A stretch of 60,167 nucleotides of DNA from Bondarzewia mesenterica (lineage: Eukaryota > Basidiomycota > Agaricomycetes > Russulales > Bondarzewiaceae). Position numbers and translations under genes: made by a program. The stretch spans positions 1-60,167 of the forward strand of contig SGPL01000160.1 of the NCBI GenBank assembly GCA_004802705.1, in the 5' to 3' direction. The notes under the pieces are model-generated. The model saw only the letters and a list, made by a program, of their open reading frames with translations. It was not told where the DNA came from and did not search any database. Positions within the stretch are counted from its first letter, which is position 1, and every line of letters begins with the position of its first letter. Positions 12,363 through 25,473 of this stretch are shown here, in pieces.

Positions 12363-12907
12363 TAGACTATGGATTCGTTCACTTCAGTTCCGCGTTTCTC
12401 TTGGATCTTCGTGTCGAACATTGTACGGATAATGCCCGACATTAGCGTTCATTTCCGCTGCTGGTTTTTGCTTCTTGACATCTTGTTGTTCCTGTTTGCC
12501 ATTGTAGGTGCACCACTGTCTGACCAAGTATTGGACTTTGTTTTCTGTCAATGTTTGATGTTGGTTTATGGACATCCCTGGACGTTATAGATACTGTTAG
12601 TAAAACTCACTGCCGATGTTGAATTTTATTGTTGGTATACCGCGAAATGTCAATGTCTTGTGTCGTCGTTGTCGAGTATGAATATTACATGCTTTCACTT
12701 GAATAATTGAGACATACTGTAGCTACGTTAATCGGAGAGGGCAAAAGGAAAAGTAGACACAGTGGACAAAGCGTATAGAATACAGGACCGGATCTACAGA
12801 GAGGACGAACGAATTTACGGAAATATAACGAGAATGCGAGAATGCGACTAATGATGAGACGACGGAATGCGAGAGAGGGAGCGACATGAAAGATATCATG
12901 CGTACAA
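12363..12907. other. Convergent 3' intergenic region
   Basis: The plus-strand zinc-finger gene and the minus-strand transcription factor end toward each other here. The 545 bp should hold both 3' UTRs and poly(A) sites. The T-rich stretch at 12450-12560 follows the plus-strand gene. No further gene was seen. Confidence 0.5.
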
Positions 12908-15900
12908 TTACATAGTTCTATTGTCCAAGATACCTGAGTTTTGCATGAAGTACGTCCAATTATCGTTTAGACGAGAATTGGTTGCTGCTAATCCAAGGTC
13001 GGTAAGTTCCGGTTCGGGTTGAATGTTCGCATTCTGGCCGTAGCCAAAGTGGAGACCGCCGCCTTGAACGCGGTTGTCTTGCGACATATGCGCCATATGT
13101 GAGACGCCATATGAATAAGAGGGCTGGGGCTGGTGATGGTTGACGCTGGGAGGCTCGGCGTACGACGTCGGTGTCATATAACTTTGAAGGTGCAAACGGT
13201 GCGAGTGGGGATGGGATATAGGAATATCGCGATGCGGAGGCGTAGAGATCATGGGGCGGGAATTGTCGACGAGGGGCTGTCCATATTGAATGGGTTGCAT
13301 GGAAACAGTCCCTTGAGAATCCGGCTGCGGCTGCGGCTGCGACTGCGACTGCGAATAATAATTCTGCTGATACCCCTGTCCCGACTGCGCGAGCCAATCC
13401 CTCATCGTTGAGGTATTCGCTGGCCCTCTTCCCTCGAAACCGTATGCACTCAACTGGGATGGTTCTACAAGTCCAGAACCTGGCTGGCTTTGAACCATGT
13501 CCAATGGAGCCGGCGACATATCAGTAGTCTCGAGAGATGTATTTTGTGATTGCGAAGACGAGGCTGATGCACCAGCACGAAGAATCATTGTTCGCCCTGC
13601 GAAAATGGACAGTTCGTCGTCGATTTCCTCTTGTTTAATGTCCCATGCCGCGCCGTCTTCCCCTGAAAGGCGAGGTTTCTCGCTTTTGGACGCTTCGAGA
13701 ACGCGATGTGCTTTGTCTTGAAGGCGGGAGAGAATGGTCTGGAAATTCGTCAGGCTTAAGACCAGAAAATGCCAGCTGCGTCTCAGTAACTTACGTGAGC
13801 CTTTGCCGCGCGGCGATTGAGCTTGGCCGCCTGTGAAAAGAGATCACAGGCCTGGTCAAGTTCCACGATAGCTGAATCGGCCAGATGTGAACGCGGACCA
13901 CGGGTAACGATGACACCGAAGACAACCTGAACAGTAAGTTTCGAGAGTCAACATCCATGCGAACCCGATGTCTAGATACGCACTGCTGCTGAAAAAGCGT
14001 AAGTCCAGGTGCTCCAAAACCGAGAGCATATAGCCGGATAGATTGTAAACTGATCCCGCACACACCGCAAGATGGTCGACGCTGCACGAACGGTTGATAG
14101 GAAAGACTGGGCATATGGGCTTCGTATGGGGTTCACAGGATCCTCGATAAGTGCCTGGGCGAAAAAACTGCGATGGATGAAGAGCAAGACTGGCAAACCA
14201 AATGTCAGAAAGCGGCGAACCGATAATACGGCGAAGGCACTCACTGACTTCCCTCGTGTGCGAGAGGACAAAGTGGGCCATGGAAGCAGATAAAGGAACA
14301 CTTCGCGGATCAGTGCCAGGTTCTCCTCGTAGCATCGCCAGTGCTTCTGACGGGATAGAGAAATCGCGAATCTTACGGTCCAGATCCAGGATGTCTGAAT
14401 ATCGCGTCGGCGTCACGGTGAGCGTTCGCGCCGCAACCTCCGCAACGCACTCATATGCGAATCGGAAACCCCATGAACCGACTAAAGAAACGAAATGTGA
14501 GCATCTAAGCACAAGAAACGGCGGGAGATAATGACGAACAGCCAGGTTCTGTCTCTCCACCATCGTTCAGGGTCATCTCATCGTCCTGGGGAAACTGACA
14601 GTCAATGTAATCGCGAGAGAATGAAGGCGGTCGTCCAGTCGACAGACACTACAGAATGGAGGTGAGAAGAAGAGGACAGATACAAAAATGCAACCAAAGA
14701 CGTACATGCCATGCATCAGCAACAAACAGGTCCCAAAACAACACGCGTCTTCTTTGGACAATCCTCGGAGATGACTCCCATCGAGCGCTGTCGCGATCTG
14801 TCGGTGAAGATACATAAATAAGGGCCATGACGGATTGGAGACAAAAGAGAGAAGTCCTTACGGAGACCCATCTGTCAAAGTGGTTAGATCGATAGCTGTG
14901 CGCAGAAGCACAACAAACTCACACTCTGCGAAAGGTGAGCTGCCAGGCCAATCAAAGACCACGTCGTTTCCATCGTAGATTCTCCATTAATGGCCTCGCT
15001 GCCACTCATCGCGTTGAAGATACTGGCCATGTGCAGAACCTGAATTGTTACCATTGACGGTTTTTCGAGGACAGGTTTCAAACAGAGTGCAGCCATCGCA
15101 AGTTGATTCCAGTGTTCACCATCCGCCTCTGCAACATCTGGGGAAAGAGTGATATCGACAATGCGGCCGACAGAGAAAATGGACAAGAGGAGAGCAAGAT
15201 CATGCGGTCCAGAATAGTCGTCCACTGGGTCGACAGCTTTACCATATATAGAGGGCAGTATCTCCTCCATGAGCTGGATTCTCGAAACGCCCCGGAAAAG
15301 CCAGGCAGCATTTTCCAGGAACGTCTCGCAGATTGAAGTGGCCATCTCCCACGTTGGCAGGCATCGGTGTATCATGGTGATGACTTCATCTGTTGAACCA
15401 ACGGGAGAGAAGGGGAAAGCTTTGGAAAAGCGATTGATGGTGCTGGAGAGTTTGGGGCTTTTAGAATCCCGACTAGACGAATCTGTGTGATTGGTGCTAC
15501 TCGGGGAATTTGCTGGCTCATCTTGGTCAATCTTGGGGATAACACGTGAGCAATGGTCGGAGAAAGCGAGAAACCTCGTCACGCACCAGTAGAAGACCCT
15601 CTGAACCACCGGTCGGACCGAAGAAGCGCGAAACACCGTGTTCAGAGATAGACATGGTTCCAAACGCGTTCACGACGTCCTTCGAAACTTCACCATCTTC
15701 GTTTTCTGCTGAGGGGTGCTCTTCGAAGCGATCCTGATCAAGGAAAAGTAAACCATCGCGGAGGAGAGGGTGCTGCTCGGACGAGTGGCTTGATTGAAGG
15801 ACAGCCAAGGCATCTTCAAGCTGTCGAATGCGATCGCTCATACGAGTAATACGACGGTGTAGATGTTCAGTTGCTGCGATGACGAAGCTGGCGAAGATAA

Positions 15901-16377
15901 ATAAATGTAGCAAAGTCATAACAAGAAGTCTAGAATGAAGACGCACCGTGTTCCTTGACCCGTAGCGAGGCTGCCTGTGGGAGATCACGGGCATGGCACA
16001 TTAGCGAGGGAGGGCATGAGGGGCGACGATAAAGCGTTACCATTCGGACATAAAGCTGCACAACCTCTTCTCTGTTGACGCGAAAGGACAGGTCAGAATG
16101 GAGTTCCAGAACGCCCTGAATGAGACAACACACCTGACAAGACTGACATGGGATTTGTTTGTCGCATTTAATCTTGAGTCTAGGTAAGAGAGTCTGAGGT
16201 CAGTCCAACGGTCAAAGGCCACCGATGATCGCACCTCCGACACTCGGCACAAGATATTTCTCCTCGATTCCTTTTCATTTCTATCTCTCGAGCGTAATTG
16301 CCATCACCCTTGCTGCCTTCGGCATCACGGCGAACGGGTCTGCGGCCTTGGGCAGATTTTGACAAGTCTGCGGGCAT
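12908..16377 (-). CDS. Zn(II)2Cys6 fungal transcription factor
   Basis: A nuclear regulator of the Gal4-type class with a fungal_trans middle domain, roughly 900 residues over many exons. The DNA-binding cluster is split by introns: EISCAECRR, LKIKCDKQIPCQSCQ and RRGCAALCPNG together supply the six cysteines. A leucine-rich coiled coil follows (RIRQLEDALAVLQ). The middle domain carries the family hallmark LHRDSARW followed by VQRRRVLFWDLF and GRPPSFSRDYIDCQFP, then GSWGFRFAYECVAEVAART. The C-terminal 230 residues are rich in Q, P and S (SQSQSQPQPQPDSQG), a likely activation region, ending ILDNRTM. The start at 16377 (MPADLSKSAQG) is preferred over an in-frame ATG at 16509 because a TATA box sits between them. 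Every junction I checked keeps frame, so the gene seems intact. Target genes cannot be inferred from position. Confidence 0.85.
13322..13352. repeat. CTGCGG/CTGCGA hexanucleotide repeat in coding sequence
   Basis: A short run of imperfect 6-mers (ctgcgg then ctgcga units) that encodes the alternating Gln-Ser/Gln-Pro stretch of the transcription factor's C-terminal region on the minus strand. Such runs are often length-polymorphic. Confidence 0.7.
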
Positions 16378-16447
16378 TGGGATAGAGCTACTTAGCGAAG
16401 AGCGTAGAGAGCGAGGAACATTGGAATTAAATAATTCATAGCATCTT

Positions 16448-16455
16448 CTTTTATA
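16448..16455 (-). promoter_or_regulatory. TATA box of the Zn2Cys6 factor
   Basis: TATAAAAG on the minus strand, about 75 bp before the ATG at 16377. It lies downstream of the alternative ATG at 16509, which argues for the shorter protein. Confidence 0.5.
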
Positions 16456-19383
16456 AGTTCTTCTTGTGTGTCCCATTATAATCCCGCACCATGGGAACTC
16501 AGGTGACAAAAGTGGCTATCTCCTCCGGCTTTCCTTGACTCCCTGCCACTGAGGACCGGTATCTTTCCTTCCTGCCCACGTAATAAATTCATTCTTTGAC
16601 TTCGCCAGGCCTCCGCAAAGTCTTCCTTTCGTGCTTCATCTTACGCCGTTTCGGCCACTCTAAGCCCACAAGTCTCAGTTGTAAATTGACTTGATACATA
16701 CCGAGTTTTCATCGAGTATACGTTCGATTTGCTCTGCCATTCCGTGATCATGGCCGCTTTGCTGTACGGTAAGATTATGTCCTGTTACTTAGTCTTGTGT
16801 CCCTGATTATTGCTTGCTCTTCCCTTCTCAGGACTCCGTCAAGCGAATTTTGATCGCTCACCATCATCAGGCTCGGATACATATCGTCATCGTAAGCATC
16901 GACTCCCGTAAGTGTTCTCTCGTCATGCTTTTCAAAAGGCAATACGTTCTCTATCATGTCTGGACAGAATCGGTCATGTATCATCCTGTATTGATGTTCA
17001 CTCATCCGCCGGTTGCTGAGCATGAAGGTTGCCCCAATTCAAGCCTTGAAGGGATGCACTGAAACGATCATGCAAGTCACTGCTTCCGAGGAAGTCGGAG
17101 GCTGTGATGGCATCGCGAAGGTTTGCAGGCGGATCAAAGACCTAGAGGAGAGCTTATTCCGCAGCTTCATTCAAAGGATCTGGCCGCCTGCGTTTGGAAT
17201 GCATAGGCTTTCAAGTAAGTTCTCTGTCTCGGACTTACACTCCCGCTCTCGAATTTAGCCCTACGTCATCTAAAGTACGATCTTGATGGCCAATGTGTGA
17301 GAATTCATGTGTGAGCGCCCTGACACTGAATAGACATGTTCTTGGCTAACTCATACGCCTCTATAGTCATCGGAAATGAAAGCTGGGTGCTTTCAACATG
17401 CTGAGAGTCGAAGGCCCACAGTTGGCACTCAGAAGTACCAGAGTTCTACAGTAAATAACACTTGTTCGGTAACCGTGGTACGTCTTAAACTCACCCCAAT
17501 TGGCGTCGTGAAGCAAGAACGCTCTCACGTCTGTAAACAGTGACCGTGGATTGGTTGCTATGAGGGCTGCCCGCATCTGCGAAGTAATTCTCAAGCAGTG
17601 CCGCATCAAGTTGCACTGTGCACACCGTTAAATCTGCAATCGGGAATAAATACTACACGCCGTTGCTTTCAGTTGTGCCAGGTAGTGCGCAAGGTGTTCG
17701 ACTTCGGACCGGGTTTCACCCGCTGCCGATATTTCACAGATCAATAGCGCAACTGGTAGGATCATGCTGACTCTGTTTTTTTTTTTTCATTGTTACTGTA
17801 CCAGCGTTTTCAAAGTGTCTGGACTGCGTCTGCTAGCTTAGTACTTGCATAGGTCACGACACGTCCAATCTCCAAATCCATCTGCGGAGTTCGGTTATGT
17901 GGCCGTCTCCGAAATTCAACAAGTTATTACTAGTGTCTCTAGAGTCGTTCGTCGATACCTAGATGGGACAAACCTGGGGCACCTAGTTGACAATCCAAGA
18001 CCCGCACATCCAGGCAGTAAGTGCCTAATACATCCTAGCTAATTTTCGCAAATTCATTTTCTTTAACTCTATATACGATGTCTCGAGCTCGCTCGTTCAC
18101 CTCGCTTGCAGCTCGTGGACTTATCCCGGTCGTTGGTTTTCCTCGTCTACATATCTTCGTATCCGACTATTTCCCCAACGCGAATCTTGTTCTCGCAAGT
18201 ATGATCGCTTTCCTGACCCTGTGCTATATGAGCAAGGACTTTATTCCTTTCCGATTTGATTTGACAGTGCCAAATTATTGACGACATCCTCTTTCGTAGG
18301 ACGAACCTGTCGTCGCTGTCAGTGAATTCTCTACCCCCTACAACGCTAGATTCTACTATTGTATCATGGTCCGACCTCGAGTTGGTACCTAGTAGTGTCA
18401 CCCCATATGAACATTGAGTATTGCGACGGCCATGGAGCCAGTGCAGTTGTCGTTGGAGACCTGACTGATCCCTGGATGATTCGAGGAATTTGACGAAGGT
18501 GCGTGAAAGCATCCTGAGTGCACCCTGACGTCAATCTTAATATACGATTCTCGAGGTCGCCGCATCAACAAAACTATAACGGCAGGCTGTAAAATTCTTC
18601 TTGGAGCGACACCGCAATGGCAGGCTACATTTATAGGTGTTATATCCCCGTACCTTTCCAGCTAAATAGAGCTACCGTATGTGAAGCTCATCCATCGCAG
18701 ATGACTCACTTGACATCCGAACACCGTCTGCAGAATCTGGACTCTTCTTTCACCAGTTGACTTGCCGCTATGCTAAAGGACTTCAGGTATATAAAAATGC
18801 ATTCTGTAGAACCCTCTATTTACCTCTCCTATCGCAGAGGAGCCGCTTCAGCCTCCATCGTTTGTAATGATAGTGCATCACTCTCCGTCTCTGGTATTGA
18901 TGGAGGATCAAAGAAATCCATACGATTCAATGTTTTTTAACCTTCTGTTCCTATCTCGTTACTGATGCTTTTGAGAAACTATGTTTTAGGACAGCCTGCC
19001 TTGTTCACTCACAGCGTCTGATCATTGGGGACGTTTTACATATCTGTTTCTTCTCAGTAGATGAGGGCAAATCAACGTACAGTGTTCTTGTTCATCTCCA
19101 TTCGGTATCGCCAATGACTGAAGTAACTTGCAGCATCCATGCATCCGGATTGCATTCATGAGCAAACTGAAATAGACGACGCGCTCTCATAATAAATACA
19201 CTTATTTCCATATCAAGTCTTCCGTCGAGACTCAGATTAATTTCTTGAAAAATAAGTCACTCACAAAGGTCGTCAATGTGTCTAGTGTACAACAAGCTTA
19301 GTGTAAAAATCAAACAAATGGCCTCCGTGTAGTATGCGATCGATTCCAGAAATCTGAACAAGGCATCATCTATCTGACATCGA
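16456..19383. other. Intergenic, no confident gene
   Basis: About 2.9 kb. Two weak plus-strand candidates were seen. One is a spliceable ATG at 16751 (MAALLYG, donor GTAAGA, acceptor at about 16833) that runs into stops after the second or third exon, with a longer open stretch at 17013-17258. The other is a 67-codon frame at 18078-18281 with one hydrophobic segment. Neither resembles a known family. There is a poly-T run near 17780. Confidence 0.4.
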
Positions 19384-21195
19384 TCATCTCCCACCAATCT
19401 CCAACTCCAGTGTGTCCAGTGCTCGCCGTAGATCCACATTTGGATCAGTATTCCATGCCCACTCAAAATTTCGCCGAATCCTCTCTCCAAGCTCTGGCAA
19501 CCTGGCAACCGTTATGCTCTCATTAGGGTCATGCAATGCGAAGTACATGCCATTGCGACGGGAACGCTCAGCGACCTGAGACGCCAAAGGCTGGCGAATG
19601 CGGGAGTAGATTTGCAGCACGCGTGCTACATTTTGCAAGGTAGTGCGAGGATGGGAGAGCAGGGCCGAAAGTATCCAGGCGTCCTGTAAAGGTACAATGT
19701 TGGACAGTCGGAACAAGATCGGTAGATGACGGGGCAATTCAAGAATCACCTCAATGGCCTGGCCAGCTCCGGCTCCTTGAAAAGGTGTCATAGCGTGCGC
19801 CTGGAAGTCGATGGTTCGTCAATCATCGGCATGAGACTCAATAATAACACACACCGCATCTCCGAGAAGGGCGACGCGACCGAACGCATACGAAGATAAC
19901 GGCTTCACAACGTTGACCGCCCATCGATTGACTTTGGCATCACCAATGCACTAAACGGATGTTTCAGAGAGCGAAGAAAACGGGCATGAGCTGAGCGTAC
20001 ACCGATCAGCTGCCGTATCTCAGGCTCCCACCCGACGAACGACTGACTGATTTCCCGAAAGTTACTATCTTGAATCCATGGATCAGTAAAGATAGAATCT
20101 TCTTGACTATAGTTCGTCTCAAAGGCAGCGAAGTTGATAAATCGACCGTGAGATATGGGATACGCCATTATATGCTATTGCCGACGAGGAGAATGTTTGA
20201 AGGAAACAACAGAAAAAAGGTTTATGTCGCTCACTCTATTCTTGCCTAGATACTATATCGAAACAATCAGTATTTACAACCGCGCGACGGTCAGTGCTAC
20301 ATACCTGAGAGGGTACTGTGAGGACACGATGATGAGGGGAGACGCGGCGCAGCTTTTCAGCTGATATAAGAGTCCTATACACCAAAACACCACTCCATCG
20401 TGGCTCTACACGGCTGCGAAGGTCCGCTGCCTCGGAGTATAGACCGCACTGTTCGGCATGTCGACCCTGTTCGTGAAGCATCGATGCCCTTACTGCACTC
20501 TTCACACCATCACAGCCGATCAGGACGTCGCAGGTCGATGAGGAGCCATCGTGGAAGACGAGATGTACAGGGTCTCCTGACCGCACAGGCTGCGTGTAGT
20601 AACGTAGACGCTTAGAAGGGTACGTCTTGCATTGCGGCGAGAGATTATTCAAGAGAACGCCATGAAATTCAGCGCGATGAAATCCGAGGAGGCCACCTAA
20701 GAATGGTAAATAAGATGCAGATGAGCGATGTTTTGCCGTGATACGGTATGCTACGACGAACCTCGCGAGATTATGTTGAAGAAGCTTAAACCTTCTTGTT
20801 GATCAGCTTTGCGGTAATGCAGGGTTGGCCCTGCAATTGCAAACGTGAGCCAAACAACAGCCAAAAGTTACCGGAAGGGCGAAGATATCTCACTAATCTC
20901 GTCCGTTGGAGGCGTATCGAGAAGGTGGATCAAATCATCCTCCAGACCCAAAGACTTCAAAATTAGCCAGGGCCGGCGCCATACACCTATGCCTGCGCCG
21001 ATCTCGGAGAAGTGGGATGCGCCTTCGTAAACATCGACCTGAATATCGGGGCACTTTGAGAGAGCGTAGGCTAAGGTAAGACCTCCGACCCCTCCACCAC
21101 TGGAGTGGAAGATGCCCAAGTCAGCCTTGGAGAATGAAGAGCAAATGAGGATCTCACCATATGGCGACTCGGAATTTGCAGGGTTTGGAATGCAT
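19384..21195 (-). CDS. FAD-dependent monooxygenase, salicylate-hydroxylase-like
   Basis: A group A flavin monooxygenase that would hydroxylate an aromatic substrate with NAD(P)H and O2. Nine minus-strand exons: 21195-21158, 21099-20894, 20830-20762, 20696-20305, 20252-20235, 20174-20001, 19950-19855, 19800-19750 and 19683-19384. All phases agree, giving 447 residues. Motifs in order: VAICGGGVGGLTLAYAL (dinucleotide-binding GxGxxG), LHYRKADQQEGLSF, GFHRAEFHGVLL, DVLIGCDGVKSAVR (the DG motif), RWSGVLVYRTLI, HIMAYPISHGRFINF, RVALLGDA then AHAMTPFQGAGAGQAIED (second FAD motif) and LQIYSRIRQPLASQV. The fifth exon is only 18 nt. The gene appears intact, unlike the other oxidoreductases in the window. 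Substrate is unknown; salicylate or related phenolics are the family guess. Confidence 0.9.
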
Positions 21196-23864
21196 AAAGC
21201 CCCGAGAGGAACCTCAACGACGAACGCTGAACAATAGAGAGGGGATTCAGAAGATATTCGTCGAGCTGGAAATGTGCCGACACGACCAACCAGTCGCGGT
21301 ATAAGTATGTGGATTGGATGATTACGACGATGCACATGACGGGCTCGAGCGCATACGAGCATGGCAAAAGAAGGGTTCTGTTGGAAAGAGAACATATGAA
21401 ATGTTTGTCTAGGACGATGGCATCGCACATCCGTGCAAGGACGAGAATTCGGCGTCAAGTAAATGGGCGAGACAGAAATAAATTTGATGATGAAGCCGAC
21501 AGCCGAACCCGATGTTTTCGCTCTTTCGTCCTTGGATTCGGGCGGAGTTGCGAGCGCTGTCCCAGCGAATGTAACACGAGAGCACCGGCGTCCAAAGTCG
21601 TCCGCTTCGATTATACGCCCCCGGTACACAAACTCGGAGGAAACGCGAAAGAAACGGAAACGAAGTCGATGCACAACTCTAGGCAAGGCACATGGTCTAG
21701 TACAGCCCGATGGGCAATCTGTTGTTGCCATAGTTCGGAACCTCGTTGAACCCAGGCCTCGAAGCTTGTAGCTTGAAGCTTGAAAGTGCGTGTCAAACGG
21801 CTTTTGTAGCTGTAACTCATTCTGCAGCAGAGGGCAACAATATTTCCCGCTTTGGCTATTCTGCTCACTACAGTCTGAAAATCGAGTCATAGGACCATTC
21901 TTCTTCCACGTTTGAATGCCGGGTTGTACATACGATCCTGAGTCGACAGAACGATGTGAACACAAAAATTGCCTTGGTATGAACTGCGCTCCAATGGATG
22001 ACCGAGTTTTGTGATGACCTACGTAAGAGGGTGATGCACGTCGGATTGCGTCCTGCGCTGCTTTATACTTCCTTCGAGTGTCAGTCAGACATACAATATG
22101 ACGCAGGCCAACAGACGAACAACGCCCGAACGTCCATCTCTAGCAATCAGATCAGGTCTGCGTGAGCATACATAGACGTACCTCAATAGTCAATTCAAGT
22201 TCTCTTAGATAGAACAAAAGTGCAAGCAGCATCGTCGTCCCGTGCCGAATCTCAAATTACTTTTGGAGACATATGACTTACCTCCAGGGCTTGAGCGCTT
22301 AGATTTCAAGGAGAAAAGACGGCCCTTCTGTAAATGCGACGTAATAGACACACCTGAGTGCGCGAATTTCGGCATTCCAGCTTGACGGTTTTGTGGAGCT
22401 TCCTTCTTTGACTGGCGGTTCACATCCCCGCAAGTTACCCTTTGAAAGTCCATGGGAGAGTTGAGAAGACTTCTATCATATCGATAAATGTGCTGTTTCC
22501 TGTTTCTAGTAAATACTCTGCGATGAGACACATACTTTAGCACGATAGGCAATCACAGCTCGGACCGTAAGTCACAGAGACACGCATGCGGACATAGAGG
22601 GTGTGAACCACAAGAGCTTGAAAGGTACAAAAGCGAGAGATACCAACTTCTCGGTCCTACTATAGGCAAGTCCAGTTAGATTCAGCTGCCAATAACCGTA
22701 TCGAGCTCTTGCCATATAATGTCGCGGAGTAATCCACCCAGCTCACATATATTTGTGAATTGCTATTTTCCTGATTCAAAACGTCGAACGGCTGGATTAG
22801 ATAAAATTTCTCTTGTTGAGATTGAGAGGACATCGACGGTGTGACGATGTGGCGATGCAGGGGGTGACCCAGTACAAGCACCTGACTAGCCGGCATTTCG
22901 CTTCCCCTTCCCGCCATCCGACGATGCACCAACTGACTGTACTTATTCATTCTAATCGACCGCACGCTGCACTTTCCGCTGCTGCTAACGATGGGATAGG
23001 TGAACACGGCGCCCCCGAGAAGGGGCCGCCTGGGGAACGCGCGCGTGTATTACAAACATCAGCCATGACCGTCCGAGAGCCGTGACAACCACGAGTACAT
23101 AGATACAAGCACAAAGGCGAGAGAAAAGGTTGCTACAAATACATATAAGCACTATGCGGAAATTGCGAAGGAGGCGCTGCGGGGCATATAACCAGATGAA
23201 GAAAAGCGAAGCAAAACATGGGTGGGCAGGGTGGGTAGGCGAAACGTAGCGCGCAAAAACACCTGGCAAACAAAACGAAGAGTGAGCTCGACGCGTCGCG
23301 CGACGCTGTCATAGTACGGACCTGGCAAGATGGAAGAGCGAGCTGTGGGACAGCGACCCCTAAGCCCGTCTTCTATATCCCNCCGGAAATGGGATNAGTC
23401 ATCGCGCAGGGGCCATTCGCAGCATATCCGCTGCAGCCCCTGAGNGACTCCACATTCGGTCCGCGCGCTCGTGCGCTGCACTCATCCTGAGCGCTGCTCG
23501 GGGAANCCTCAGCCCAGCGAAGGGGTTGGCGGCGGCTGCCAGCGAGCCATCGCTTGGTAAGCGTACACGGTCGACTAGACTAGTGTAAACCCACGTTTTA
23601 AACCCAATAAATTTTAGAACTTCCAGTAACTCAGTTGACAGAGGCGTGTTATACTTACACGATCAAGGTTCGTTCTACGACCAGGCGATTCCCACCACTT
23701 ATTCCTTGTTCTTCAGCTTCCACATTCTGCAAAAATCGTTTCAGGTCTCTCTGAGCGACGAGCTCTTCAGCCAATCTACGGAACAAACCGTACCAGTCAC
23801 TCATATTCATCCTGATCGAACATCTTAAGCTGCAATACGTTGGATACCTAGAGGATCCTTTGAC
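21196..23864. other. Intergenic, no confident gene; poor sequence at 23.38-23.51 kb
   Basis: Upstream of the monooxygenase a minus-strand frame stays open from 21965 through the monooxygenase's first intron to 20868, yet carries no recognisable domain. A weak minus-strand candidate at 22205-22552 has plausible splice sites but no family match. Single N bases at 23382, 23396, 23445 and 23506 mark a GC-rich, poorly read stretch. Confidence 0.4.
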
Positions 23865-23924
23865 GTGAGTAACAAATCTGATCAGACCTCGACCGATAAT
23901 TATGATGCGTCTTCGGTTCTCAGC

Positions 23925-25473
23925 ATGCCCTCGGTACCAACAATCGACTATGATACCGCCAACATTGTTTTCTCGTTCTGCGACAAACCTTCTCTGTTGT
24001 CATTGGTTCTGACATCGCACTCCGCACGCATTGTCGCGCTGCCCTACCTCGTCAGAAATGTGATTTTAACTCGCAGTGCGCAGCAAGTCCTTGGCTTCTG
24101 TCTTTTTGTTCTCGCCCATCAGTTATGTTCTCGAATAAGGACTCTCAAAATCAAGCAAGGAGCGTTTACGAGCGAATTGGAGTGCAAACCAGAAACATGC
24201 ACTTCATATTTGTTCGCGAGCGCCCTGGCCGATGTTTTAGCGGGTGCTACTATGCTTAAGGAGCTAGAAATACTTTCACATTTTTCAGAACTTATGTTCT
24301 GCGAACCTCGAATCTCGATAGATATCGGAAACTTGCAATCCCTGCGCACTCTCAAGCTTTGGCCAGTTACTGGGCGCTGTATGGAACGTCTTCGTCCTAC
24401 CTTTGGCCTTCGCGAAGTTCGTACCTTGAGTCTGGGTGTAAACTATTTGCAGGCTTCAAAAAATTCCAGAAAACTATCCTTGGCGATTGCGGAACTCATC
24501 GAAAAGATGCCGCATCTGGAGAACTTGTCGCTCTCTCACATTTACCCAATCTTCTTCTCACCTTCATCGAGTCGTCGTTCCTCCGAAATGACAGAGAGAT
24601 GGATTTTCCCGAACGTCCGTTCACTGCGTCTCGACTCTGTGCCAACGCCTCTCGATGACCTTGCCTTTTTCTTTCCCAGTCTTCAGTCATTGTCCGTGTC
24701 ATTTTCTCCATTCACGTCGCCTCCGTCGATACAAAGTCAACAACTGCTATGGCCATATCTCAGGTCGATAGAGACGGACTCGCTATTGATTCTCGACTCT
24801 CTAGCCCGCCTCCATCCTCCGTTTCGGGTTCGTTTACCAAGACATACAGTTGTTCTTGATCGTGAATTAGATCGAATTCTGGAAATGTTCCGGGACAATT
24901 CTCGATTGACCAGCTTCAGTTTTCCGATCAAACTCCAACCGCTTTCAGATTACGCCATTGGACCATTACAGATTGAAGGCGTATCTGCGGTTTCACTTCT
25001 GTCCAAATTATCACGCACCCTCCGTGATCTCAAGTTCATTGCTCTTGACATTGACACNACCAATCAAATACCTTCCGACGCTTATAGACTGCTCGTGAGT
25101 ACTTCATTCTAATGATCAACCGGGCCTTACATTTTGAACGAGACGTCTTCAGAAAGCCTTACTTTCCTCCTCTGTCGACCCTGTGCCTTTCGAAAAGTTG
25201 CAGTACCTATCAGTGACGAATTCGACTTCGTGGTTATCTTCAGCGGCAGGTGATAAAATCGTCGAGATCCCTTTTGCGGAGAGTTCCATCGCCAGTGCAT
25301 TCCGATACAGCTTTCCTTCGCTGGAATATCTNGAACTGGAGGCACGAAAGCTAAACCGGAAGAAGACATGGTGGCGCCGCATGAAGACTGGGGAGTTCAA
25401 ACGTGTTTCATCCGAGGAAGGGAGGTCTGCACGGGAACATTTCGAATGGGAAGGCGTCTGGGAGCGTCACTGA
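23925..25473 (+). CDS. F-box-like leucine-rich repeat protein
   Basis: Two exons (23925-25094 and 25153-25473, phase 0 intron) encode about 496 residues. The N-terminus has a degenerate F-box-like helix pair (NIVFSFCDKPSLLSLVLTS...), and the rest shows irregular leucine-rich repeats (LKELEILSHF, LQSLRTLKLWPV, REVRTLSLGV, PHLENLSLSHI, NVRSLRLDSV, PSLQSLSVSF). It ends in a basic tail. Proteins of this kind form large families in agaricomycetes and are thought to recruit substrates to SCF ubiquitin ligases. The frame also opens upstream to 23865, but that codon is GTG inside a good donor (GTGAGT, acceptor CTCAG at about 23923). An untranslated or short 5' exon may therefore precede the ATG I chose. 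N bases fall at 25058 and 25332; no stop interrupts the frame. Confidence 0.75.

Noticed and set aside
16378..16509. Longer N-terminus of the Zn2Cys6 factor from ATG 16509
   Set aside because: A TATA box lies between the two ATGs and the extra residues look non-conserved.
21309..21749. 146-codon plus-strand frame opposite the monooxygenase's 5' region
   Set aside because: No domain, no splice chain, and it overlaps low-stop sequence; treated as chance.
23865..23924. GTG at 23865 as the start of the F-box-like gene
   Set aside because: Eukaryotic genes start at ATG; this GTG is part of a GTGAGT donor with an acceptor at CTCAG, so the ATG at 23925 is preferred.
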